Shown one piece after another: positions 1-6,084 of a stretch of DNA of 15,199 nucleotides; position 1 is the first letter of the stretch, and each line of letters opens with the position of its first letter. The notes under the pieces are model-generated. The model saw only the letters and a list, made by a program, of their open reading frames with translations. It was not told the origin of the DNA and ran no database searches. Origin of the DNA: Rhizobacter sp. (GTDB lineage Bacteria > Pseudomonadota > Gammaproteobacteria > Burkholderiales > Burkholderiaceae_C); the NCBI GenBank assembly GCA_014380155.1, contig JACMKJ010000312.1:1-15199 (forward strand), in the 5' to 3' direction. A program made the position numbers and the translations under genes.

Positions 1-327
1 CAGGCCGGTGCCGAGCAGCATCAGCGCGATGCCGGTGGCGATGTCGTTCACCCGCGGCAGCGAACACACCAGCCCATGCATTAGGGCCAGGAGTGCGCCA
101 CAGACACCAGCGAGAAGAACGCCCGCCCACACGTTGCCGGTGAGGTAGGCCCCACCGAAACCGGCCATGGCGGAGAAGACGAGCACGCCTTCGAGGCCGA
201 GGTTGATGCGGCCAGATTTTTCGGTGATGCATTCGCCGAGGCTGACCAGCAGGAAGGGCGTACCGACGCGGATGGCGCCACCGAGAACGGCGACGAGCAC
301 GTTGAGGAAGAGGTCCATGCTGCTCAT
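1..327 (-). CDS. ABC transporter permease, nucleoside/simple-sugar type (partial, 3' end outside window)
   Basis: This is the first 109 residues of an inner-membrane permease; the rest lies beyond position 1. Residues 31-49 (GECITEKSGRINLGLEGVL) match the signature of the COG1079-type permeases that work with BMP-family lipoproteins in nucleoside or simple-sugar uptake. The later stretch PRVNDIATGIALMLLGTGL (91-109) also fits that family. Hydrophobic segments lie around residues 6-30, 45-63 and 66-90. I chose the ATG at 327 because a GAGGAG ribosome site lies about 9 nt upstream; an in-frame ATG at 318 is a less likely alternative. It is transcribed away from the flagellar genes and is probably part of an uptake operon continuing left. 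The family is clear, but the substrate cannot be told from this fragment. Confidence 0.85.
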   Translation of the reverse strand, partial: MSSMDLFLNVLVAVLGGAIRVGTPFLLVSLGECITEKSGRINLGLEGVLVFSAMAGFGGAYLTGNVWAGVLLAGVCGALLALMHGLVCSLPRVNDIATGIALMLLGTGL

Positions 328-353
328 GTCGCTGCGCTCCTCAAAGGTTTGCC

Positions 354-379
354 GTCATCCCGGTGCACGCCGGGATGAC
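354..379. repeat. REP-like palindrome
   Basis: Two perfect 10-nt arms, GTCATCCCGG (354-363) and CCGGGATGAC (370-379), enclose a 6-nt loop, TGCACG. Arms of this sequence are a very common extragenic palindrome in proteobacterial genomes. It sits 27 nt upstream of the permease start codon, so it may affect mRNA ends or simply be a scattered REP copy. There is no T-run, so it is not a standard intrinsic terminator. Confidence 0.75.
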
Positions 380-429
380 AGTTCTCCCGCGCCGATGCGC
401 AGCGAGGTGTGTCTGGTGTTCGGCTCCCC

Positions 430-680
430 CTTCTGACGAGTTGAGCAGCGCAGGGCTTTGCGGGGCGCGCGCAGCGCGCATCATCATCTGACTTCGGGCG
501 GCTGTTTGAGCGCAGTGAGCGAAGCGAACGTAGCGAGTTCTGCCCGACCCGCAAAGACCGAGCAGCGCAAGGCAGCCCTCGCATCGCGAGGGCCGAGTCG
601 GCAGGGTCGCTTTCTTTGCCCCCTTTCTTTGTCGAAACAAATAATGGGGGTCGGCCGCCGGGCCGAACTCTCGGCGCGGC
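430..680. repeat. Hairpin-rich dispersed intergenic repeat (Burkholderiales type), approximate limits
   Basis: This is non-coding DNA built from successive inverted repeats. CCCTCGC (576-582) pairs with GCGAGGG (586-592). A 14-nt arm (619-632) pairs with 637-650 around a CGAA loop, matching at 12 of 14 positions. TCGGCC (651-656) pairs with GGCCGA (661-666). A run of GAGCG-like words lies at about 510-538. From memory, similar text (a poly-pyrimidine hairpin followed by TCGGCCGCCGGGCCGA) recurs between genes in many Burkholderiales genomes and is often mis-annotated as short hypothetical proteins. The mismatches in the long hairpin suggest an old copy. The limits are approximate because no second copy is visible in the window. 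Confidence 0.6.
619..650. repeat. Long imperfect hairpin inside the dispersed repeat
   Basis: The left arm 619-632 (CCCCCTTTCTTTGT) and right arm 637-650 (ACAAATAATGGGGG) pair at 12 of 14 positions around a CGAA tetraloop. It is the strongest structure in the gene-free stretch. On either strand it would fold in RNA and could act as a bidirectional terminator between the permease operon and fliC, but there is no flanking U-run. Confidence 0.55.
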
Positions 681-858
681 CTCACGCAGTGAACAAGATC
701 ACCACGCGAATAGCGGCACAAAGGCTTCGACACCTCAGCCCGAACGGGCGATGACCCTATCCAGGGTCACAAAAAGAGAAAGCCGTTTTTCCCCCTTCAT
801 TTCGGCCCAATGCCCCCCTCAAGCCTCCAGAACAATCGCACTCAGCAGGTCATGAAGA

Positions 859-879
859 CGACCTGTGGTCCCACGGTCG
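859..879. other. Dyad upstream of the fliC promoter
   Basis: CGACC (859-863) pairs with GGTCG (875-879), and inside it GTGG (865-868) pairs with CCAC (871-874), leaving one bulged T. It lies 13 nt before the proposed fliC -35 element. It could be a protein-binding dyad for fliC control or an RNA hairpin ending upstream transcription; the sequence does not decide between these. Confidence 0.4.
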
Positions 880-892
880 GAGGTGATGTACC

Positions 893-920
893 TAAACCCG
901 CGCGGACTTCAAGTCGGTAG
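893..920 (+). promoter_or_regulatory. Candidate FliA (sigma-28) promoter of fliC
   Basis: TAAAC at 893-897, a 15-nt spacer, then GTCGGTAG at 913-920. The known sigma-28 pattern is TAAAG/TCAAG, 14-15 nt, GCCGATAA. The -35 matches 4 of 5 and the -10 matches 5 of 8. The start point would be near 927, giving a leader of about 77 nt. The match is moderate, but position and gene class support it. Confidence 0.45.
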
Positions 921-961
921 TCGCTGTGGAATGAAAGACCACACGTCTGCAGAGCCAAACG

Positions 962-975
962 CCGGCATGTGCCGG
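962..975 (+). promoter_or_regulatory. Small hairpin in the fliC leader just before the ribosome site
   Basis: CCGGCA (962-967) and TGCCGG (970-975) form a short inverted repeat ending 15 nt before the GAAGGAG ribosome site (991-997). Its place suggests an effect on fliC mRNA stability or translation. The ribosome site itself contains AAGGA, which fits the ANGGA core bound by CsrA, a known regulator of flagellar mRNAs. This is inference only. Confidence 0.3.
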
Positions 976-1003
976 AGGTCGATCATTCTTGAAGGAGTGC
1001 AAC

Positions 1004-1837
1004 ATGCCCCAGACCATCAACACGAACCTGAACTCGCTGAACGCTCAGCGAAACCTCGCCTCTTCACAGGGCTCCTTGTCAGTTGCCATGCAACGCCTGT
1101 CCTCAGGTCTGCGTGTCAACAGTGCCAAGGACGACGCCGCCGGCCTCGCGATTGCCGAACGCATGAACTCCCAGGTGCGCGGCATGAACGTCGCCGCCCG
1201 CAACGCCAACGACGGCATCTCGCTGTCGCAAACGGCTGAAGGCGCGCTCGGCAAGATCGGCGACGCCATGCAGCGCATGCGTGAGCTGGCCGTGCAATCA
1301 GCCAACGGCACCAACAACTCGCAAGACCGCGACAACCTGCAGGCCGAATTCCAGCAGCTCAATGACGAAGTGGCCCGCATCGTCTCGGGCACCCGCTTCA
1401 ACGGCACTGTGCTGTTCGACGGCACCCAGGGCACGTTCAGCTTCCAGGTGGGCGCCGGCACCGATGCCACCGACACCCTCACGATCAACTCGGTTGACCT
1501 GACCGCCACCGTCGCGGCGGTGGGCGCGCTCAACATCTCCGGCGTCGACAGCACCGGTGCCCTGGCCGCCATCACGGCGCTCGACACCGGCATCATCGAC
1601 GTCACAACCGCCCGCGCTTCGTTTGGTGCTGCACAGAATCGCTTCGATTCCGTCATTGGCAGCCTGACCGTTTTTGCCGAAAACCTGGCTGCCGCCCGCG
1701 GCCGCATCATGGACGCCGACTTCGCTGCTGAAACCGCCGCCCTGTCGCGCGCTCAGATCCTGCAGCAAGCCGGCAACGCGATGGTGGCGCAGGCCAACCA
1801 ACTTCCGCAGCAGGTGCTCACCTTGCTGCAACGCTAA
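1004..1837 (+). CDS. fliC: Flagellin
   Basis: This is the filament subunit, secreted by the flagellar type III system and polymerised outside the cell. The N-terminal D0/D1 region (residues 1 to about 140) starts MPQTINTNLNSLNAQRNL and contains the LSSGLRVNSAKDDAAGLAIA block. The C-terminal D1/D0 region (about 195-277) has DADFAAETAALSRAQILQQA and ends QANQLPQQVLTLLQR. The middle is only about 55 residues, rich in Ala, Thr and Val, so D2/D3 domains are essentially absent; at 277 residues this is a short flagellin. The QRMRELAVQSANGT stretch linked to TLR5 recognition in other flagellins is intact. The start is the ATG 6 nt after GAAGGAG (991-997); an upstream in-frame TTG at 989 overlaps that site and is rejected. 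It is probably FliA-controlled and transcribed alone or with fliD. Confidence 0.97.
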   Translation: MPQTINTNLNSLNAQRNLASSQGSLSVAMQRLSSGLRVNSAKDDAAGLAIAERMNSQVRGMNVAARNANDGISLSQTAEGALGKIGDAMQRMRELAVQSANGTNNSQDRDNLQAEFQQLNDEVARIVSGTRFNGTVLFDGTQGTFSFQVGAGTDATDTLTINSVDLTATVAAVGALNISGVDSTGALAAITALDTGIIDVTTARASFGAAQNRFDSVIGSLTVFAENLAAARGRIMDADFAAETAALSRAQILQQAGNAMVAQANQLPQQVLTLLQR

Positions 1838-1855
1838 AAAGCGGACTCTCCGGAC

Positions 1856-1882
1856 TCAAGTTCCGGAAATTCCTGCCGACAA
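1856..1882 (+). promoter_or_regulatory. Candidate FliA (sigma-28) promoter of fliD
   Basis: TCAAGTTC at 1856-1863, an 11-nt spacer, and GCCGACAA at 1875-1882 match the enterobacterial sigma-28 form TAAAGTTT-N11-GCCGATAA with one change in the -10. This is the best promoter match in the window. The start would be near 1889, leaving a leader of about 93 nt before the fliD ATG at 1982. Confidence 0.6.
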
Positions 1883-1981
1883 CGGGATATCCGGGCTTGC
1901 TTGGATGTTCCGTGTTTGCGTTTAGGGGTCCAGGTCGTGAAGTTTGTCTCACGGTGACGGCCAGAAAGTTGGAGGTTTGCC

Positions 1982-3388
1982 ATGGCGACCATCAGTTCAG
2001 CAGGTATAGGCAGTGGTTTGGATGTGGAGTCGATCGTCACGAAGTTGATGTCGATCGAGAAGCAACCCGTCACGCGACTGCAGAGTCAGGCTTCAACCAT
2101 TCAGACGAAGATCTCGGCCTTTGGCCAGCTTCAGTCTGCGCTGTCCTCTTTCCGCGACGCTTCACTTTCACTCACCCGCGCCAACACGTGGGGCGCTTCC
2201 ACGGCCGCTTCTTCCGACCCCACCTCCATTCAAGTCACCGCCGGTGAAGGCGCGGTGCCCGGCAACTATGCCGTCAGTGTTCAATCACTGGCCACTTCGC
2301 ATGCGGCCGTGACCCGCACCTATGAATCGTCAGACGAGCTGGTGGGCGCCGGCACGCTTCGGGTCGAGATCGGCAGCTTCGGCCAGGCCGGCTTTGCGCC
2401 GCAGCCCAACCTGGCGGCCATGAGCATCGACATCAGCCCGACCGACTCGCTGGCCGCGGTGCGCAACAAGATCAATGCTGCAGGAGCAGGCGTCTCCGCT
2501 GTGATCGTCAACGACTCCACCGGCGCGCGCCTGGTGATCAGCTCCACCAACCCCGGCAGCAACAATGCGTTCCGCATGGTGGGCGATGGCGGCGCAGCCG
2601 ACCTCAGCTTCGACCCCGACCAGCCCGTCAACGCGATGACGCAGACGCAGGCCCCGGCCGACGCGCAGGTCACGATCAACGGCTTGGCGGTCACCACCTC
2701 CGGCAACCGCCTGACCGACACGGTGCAGGGCCTGACGATCAACCTCAGTCGCGAGACGAGCACGGTGCAGATCAGCGTGACGCAGGACAACACCGCGCTC
2801 AAGACCTCGGTGCAAGGCTTCGTGGACAGCTACAACGCGCTGTCCAAGATGTTGTCTGCGCAGACCAAATACGACGAAGGCAGCAAGACCGCCGGCAAGC
2901 TGCAGGGCGACAGCACCGCGGTGGCGCTGCAGCGCCAGCTGCGCAACGCGCTCACGGCACCTTCTGGCGCGTCCAGCGTCTATGAAAGCCTCAACTCGAT
3001 CGGCATGACGCTGCAGTCCGATGGCACGCTGAAGGTCGACGACACCAAGCTCACCAGCGCGCTGAACAACAACCTCACCGAAGTGAGGAACCTGTTCTCG
3101 GCCAGCAACCCGACCACGCCGGCTTCCAATGGCATCGCGACCCGGCTGCGCCTGTTTGGCGATCAGATGCTGGCCACCGAAGGGGCGCTCACCACCAAGA
3201 CCGCCGGCCTGACCACCAGCCTGACGCTCAACCAGAGGCGCCAGGACGAGTTCACCAACCGGTTGGCACTGACCGAGGCCCGGCTGCGCGCCCAGTACGC
3301 CTCGCTCGACACCAACATGTCGAGATTGACCGCGCTCAACACCTACATAACCAACCAGGTGGCGGCGTGGAACAAGAGCTCGAACTGA
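1982..3388 (+). CDS. fliD: Flagellar filament cap / hook-associated protein 2
   Basis: FliD forms the oligomeric cap at the filament tip under which exported flagellin folds. The 468-residue length is normal. The N-terminus (MATISSAGIGSGLDVESIVTKLM) is the conserved FliD_N start that folds into the D0 helix, with the coiled region to about residue 100. The FliD_C domain covers roughly 230-455 and the C-terminus ends in a helical stretch (SRLTALNTYITNQVAAW). The middle (about 100-230) carries the exposed domains. The ATG at 1982 has a GGAGGT site (1971-1976) 5 nt upstream. It lies 144 nt after fliC with its own sigma-28-type promoter, and is followed by fliS and fliT, whose products bind flagellin and FliD respectively in known systems. 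Confidence 0.96.
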   Translation: MATISSAGIGSGLDVESIVTKLMSIEKQPVTRLQSQASTIQTKISAFGQLQSALSSFRDASLSLTRANTWGASTAASSDPTSIQVTAGEGAVPGNYAVSVQSLATSHAAVTRTYESSDELVGAGTLRVEIGSFGQAGFAPQPNLAAMSIDISPTDSLAAVRNKINAAGAGVSAVIVNDSTGARLVISSTNPGSNNAFRMVGDGGAADLSFDPDQPVNAMTQTQAPADAQVTINGLAVTTSGNRLTDTVQGLTINLSRETSTVQISVTQDNTALKTSVQGFVDSYNALSKMLSAQTKYDEGSKTAGKLQGDSTAVALQRQLRNALTAPSGASSVYESLNSIGMTLQSDGTLKVDDTKLTSALNNNLTEVRNLFSASNPTTPASNGIATRLRLFGDQMLATEGALTTKTAGLTTSLTLNQRRQDEFTNRLALTEARLRAQYASLDTNMSRLTALNTYITNQVAAWNKSSN

Positions 3389-3395
3389 AGAGCGA

Positions 3396-3444
3396 GGGTC
3401 GTTTCGTGAAGCCCGGGAAATCCCCGCTGTTCTGAAACGATCCC
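3396..3444 (+). terminator. Possible hairpin after fliD
   Basis: GGGTCGTTTC (3396-3405) pairs with GAAACGATCCC (3434-3444) with one bulged base. Inside it CGGG (3414-3417) can pair with CCCG (3423-3426). It begins 8 nt after the fliD stop and ends 4 nt before the fliS -35 element. It could end or protect fliD mRNA; there is no U-run, so termination is uncertain. Confidence 0.4.
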
Positions 3445-3448
3445 AGGC

Positions 3449-3476
3449 TCAAGCAGACGCGACGGCGAACCGATAA
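3449..3476 (+). promoter_or_regulatory. Candidate FliA (sigma-28) promoter of fliS-fliT-ycgR
   Basis: TCAAG at 3449-3453, a 15-nt spacer, and ACCGATAA at 3469-3476. The -10 matches 7 of 8 positions of GCCGATAA and the spacing fits the Pseudomonas form of the consensus. The start would be about 28 nt before the fliS ATG. Confidence 0.55.
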
Positions 3477-3511
3477 CCAAACATCTGACCAACGCTACAA
3501 GCCCAACAGCC

Positions 3512-3931
3512 ATGTTTGCTTCAGCCGCTTTTTCTGCCCCCACCAAACGCCAGCTCGGCGCCTATCAGCAAGTCCACGTGACCACCGGTGTTGACGGCGC
3601 TTCGCCGCACCGCCTGGTGCAGATGCTGTTCGAAGGCCTGCTGGACTCTTTCGCACAAGCCCGCGGCGCCATGCGCCAAGGCCACATCGAAGCCAAGGGC
3701 GAGGCCATCGGCCGTGCCGTGCGCATCATCGAAGAAGGCCTGCGAGCCGGGCTCAATGTGGAAGAAGGCGGCCAGCTCGCCGCCGACCTGCGCGACCTGT
3801 ACGCCTACGTGATCGTTCGCCTGACCTACGCCAACCGCCACAACGACGAAGCCGCCATCACCGAATGTGTCGGGCTGATAGAACCCCTGAGCAAGGCCTG
3901 GGCCGAAATCGGCCACAAGGCGGCAGCATGA
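3512..3931 (+). CDS. fliS: Flagellin export chaperone
   Basis: FliS binds the C-terminal D0 region of unassembled flagellin in the cytoplasm and prevents early polymerisation before export. The 139-residue protein shows the family signature in residues 11-45: a YQQVHVTTGVDGASPHRLV stretch followed by QMLFEGLLDS. The rest is helical and ends in the DLYAYVIVRLTYANRHND block typical of the third and fourth helices. The ATG at 3512 is chosen because the conserved N-terminus begins soon after it; no clear ribosome site is visible upstream (CTACAAGCCCAACAGCC), which is unusual compared with fliC and fliD. fliT follows 53 nt downstream. Confidence 0.95.
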   Translation: MFASAAFSAPTKRQLGAYQQVHVTTGVDGASPHRLVQMLFEGLLDSFAQARGAMRQGHIEAKGEAIGRAVRIIEEGLRAGLNVEEGGQLAADLRDLYAYVIVRLTYANRHNDEAAITECVGLIEPLSKAWAEIGHKAAA

Positions 3932-3984
3932 GGCGCACGGAACGCCTGCGCTCCGCCACCTCCATCAGAGCCTCAGGAGACATC

Positions 3985-4284
3985 ATGAACACAGCCCTGC
4001 TCCAGTATTACGAAGCCATTGAAAAGGCCAGTGCCGACATGCTGCTGGCCGCCCGCTCGGGCGACTGGGACCAGGTCGTCAAGCTCGAAGGCGCCTGCGC
4101 GCTGCTCATCTCGCAGCTCAAGCATGCCGCCAACGCGCAGGCCCTTGACAGCGAAGAAGCCCAGCTCAAGTCGCGCATCATGCAGCGCATCCTGATCAAC
4201 GACGCCGAGATCCGCCAACTGGCCGAGCCCTGGCTCGAAGACCTCGACGGCATCCTCGCCGGCCGGCCCAAGTCGGTTCACTGA
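3985..4284 (+). CDS. fliT: Flagellar protein FliT (FliD export chaperone)
   Basis: This 99-residue, largely helical protein has the sequence style of beta-proteobacterial FliT: LLQYYEAIEKASADMLLAA near the start, then SGDWDQVVKLEGACALLISQL. In enteric bacteria FliT is the chaperone of FliD and also an inhibitor of the FlhDC master regulator; that second role is not shown here. The ATG at 3985 has AGGAGA (3975-3980) 4 nt upstream. Its place directly after fliS is the usual one and supports the call, since FliT sequences are weakly conserved. It is probably cotranscribed with fliS and with ycgR, which starts 20 nt downstream. Confidence 0.85.
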   Translation: MNTALLQYYEAIEKASADMLLAARSGDWDQVVKLEGACALLISQLKHAANAQALDSEEAQLKSRIMQRILINDAEIRQLAEPWLEDLDGILAGRPKSVH

Positions 4285-4304
4285 ACGAGCATCGAAGGCG
4301 CTCC

Positions 4305-5060
4305 GTGGACACCTTGCCCATGCAGCTCGACGCCGTGGCGGCAGCCCATGGCGGGTTAGCCGAGTTCCAGATCACGTCGCAGCCCGAGCTCGTCAAGACG
4401 CTCAAATCGCTGATCGACGGCAACGTGCTCATCAACCTCAACGGCAGCGATGGCGCGTCTTACACCACCACGCTGTGGGCGATCGATGCCGCACGCGGCA
4501 TCCTGAGCTTCAGCGCCGACTCCGACAGCAACCAGGTGCAGGCGCTGGTCGAGGCCGAAGAGGCGGTGGCCGTGGCCTACCTCGACAGCATCAAGCTGCA
4601 GTTCGACGTGACCGGCCTGATGCTGGTGCGCGGCGGCAAGTCGAGCGCGCTCAGCTGTGCCTTCCCGCGTGTGGTCTACCGTTTTCAGCGGCGCAGTGGC
4701 TACCGCGTGCGCCCCCTGCTGCGCAGTACCCCGGTGGTGCGGGTGCGCCACCCGATGATTCCCGACATGGGCTTGAGCCTGCGCGTGCTCGACGTGAGCA
4801 TTGGCGGCTGTGCGCTGTTCCTGCCCGACGACGTGCCACCGCTGCAGCCCGGCGTGGTGCTCAACGGCGTGCAGCTCGAGCTCGACCTGGACACCCGGGT
4901 TACCACCTCGCTGCGCCTGCAGCACGTGACCTCGCTCAACCACGATGCCCGTGGCGTGCGACTGGGCTGCGAGATCGTCGACCCCTCGCCCGACGTGCTG
5001 CGCGCCTTGCAGCGCTACATCGACCAGACACAAAAACGCCAGCGCGCCTTGGCACGCTGA
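4305..5060 (+). CDS. ycgR: Flagellar brake protein YcgR (PilZ domain)
   Basis: This c-di-GMP receptor slows or biases the flagellar motor by contacting stator or switch proteins. Residues about 20-125 form the YcgR N-terminal (YcgR-2-like) domain and about 127-240 the PilZ domain. Both PilZ ligand motifs are present: RxxxR at R130-R134 (RSGYR) and DxSxxG at D163-G168 (DVSIGG). The 251-residue length is normal. The start is a GTG at 4305 with GAAGG about 7 nt upstream; an ATG at 4320 would remove five residues and has no ribosome site. It is the last gene of the fliS-fliT set and converges, with a 40-nt gap, on an operon encoding a diguanylate cyclase, so signal maker and signal reader lie side by side. 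Confidence 0.92.
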   Translation: MDTLPMQLDAVAAAHGGLAEFQITSQPELVKTLKSLIDGNVLINLNGSDGASYTTTLWAIDAARGILSFSADSDSNQVQALVEAEEAVAVAYLDSIKLQFDVTGLMLVRGGKSSALSCAFPRVVYRFQRRSGYRVRPLLRSTPVVRVRHPMIPDMGLSLRVLDVSIGGCALFLPDDVPPLQPGVVLNGVQLELDLDTRVTTSLRLQHVTSLNHDARGVRLGCEIVDPSPDVLRALQRYIDQTQKRQRALAR

Positions 5061-5100
5061 TCGTTTGATGCGTCAATCGGGGGGCGAAGCCGCTCGCGAA

Positions 5101-6084
5101 TTAACGCGCCAGCGCGACGGCGTTGGGCGCCACCTTGCGCAGCATCGCGGGCTGAACCACGTTCGCCAGGCGGTTTGCACCTGTCGCCGGCTTCGCGTAG
5201 TGTTCTCGCAATGCCCAGCGCGACTGGCTGCTCATCGTGCTGACCAGCGATTGGTCGAGCCGGATCCGAAAATCGTGTTCTTTCAACTGCGCCTGCGCCG
5301 AGGCGGCGGAGTAACCCAGCCGCGCCATCAGCACCTGCCCGGCCCGGGCGGGATCATCGGCGATGAGCCGCTCCGCTCGCACAAGGGCGCGCAACAGTTT
5401 CAACAGCGCCGCTTCCTGGGAAGCGATCACCCCATGCGTGGTGATCAGCCCGAAATGTTGGGTGTACACGCGGGGGGTGGGCAGCAGCAGGCCGTCTGTA
5501 CCCAGGGCTGAAAGCGCGTTCGAGGCCACCGGCTCCCAGATGGCCACGGCATCCACCTCAGCACGCTGCAGCGAGGCCGTGAACTGCTCTGGAGCCAAGC
5601 CGACCATCTTGATCTGCTGCGGGCCGATGTCGTGAAACAACAGCCAGCTGTCCAGAAAGTATTGCGCCGAGCTGCCCGGCACGGTGCCCACACGCTTGCC
5701 GGCCAGGTGGGCCGGCAAAGTGATGCCCGCGCTGCGCCGACCGACCAGCTTGATCTGTTGCGATGAGGTGCTGATGGTCGCAATCATGGCCAGGTCTTGG
5801 CGCGCGAAGCTGTTGAGGGTCGCCACCAGTTCCGCCGCCGTGGCTATCTCGGCCGCCCCCTCGGCCATCAAGCGGAAGCAGTCGCGGCCGCTGCTGCAAT
5901 CGAGCTGCTTCACGGTCAAACCTTCTTTGTCGAACAGGCCGTCGGCCGCTGCGACGTAGATCGCAAGCGACACCGGCCCATGCGAGACCGCCAGATTCAA
6001 CGTTTCGCTTGCCGCCATACCGGCGTGCAGCGCGATGAACCAGCCCGTGGCGACGCGCAGGCTTAGACGAAGGACTGCGATCAC
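5101..6084 (-). CDS. Periplasmic substrate-binding protein (NMT1/SsuA-like), copy A
   Basis: This 327-residue protein has a signal peptide (about 1-26, likely cut near GMAAS-ET) and a type II periplasmic-binding fold of the COG0715 NMT1/THI5/SsuA group. Landmarks are LNLAVSHGPVSLAIYVAAAD (29-48), GKRVG (129-133), SSAQYF (138-143) and DAVAIWEP (178-185), in the usual order. A Cys pair, C63 and C69 (Cx5C), is shared with the paralogue at 9208-10233. The GTG start at 6084 overlaps the cyclase stop codon (GTGA), so translation is coupled. No ABC permease or ATPase lies beside it, which argues against simple uptake and for a sensory role, though an unlinked transporter is possible. The ligand is unknown; family members bind thiamine precursors, sulfonates, nitrate or aromatic acids. 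Confidence 0.85.
   Translation of the reverse strand: MIAVLRLSLRVATGWFIALHAGMAASETLNLAVSHGPVSLAIYVAAADGLFDKEGLTVKQLDCSSGRDCFRLMAEGAAEIATAAELVATLNSFARQDLAMIATISTSSQQIKLVGRRSAGITLPAHLAGKRVGTVPGSSAQYFLDSWLLFHDIGPQQIKMVGLAPEQFTASLQRAEVDAVAIWEPVASNALSALGTDGLLLPTPRVYTQHFGLITTHGVIASQEAALLKLLRALVRAERLIADDPARAGQVLMARLGYSAASAQAQLKEHDFRIRLDQSLVSTMSSQSRWALREHYAKPATGANRLANVVQPAMLRKVAPNAVALAR

Noticed and set aside
341..733. 130-residue open frame on the minus strand in the gene-free stretch
   Set aside because: It runs through the REP palindrome and dispersed repeat and has the composition of repeat-derived spurious proteins (for example a VIPACTGMT end from the palindrome). It has no ribosome site or domain.
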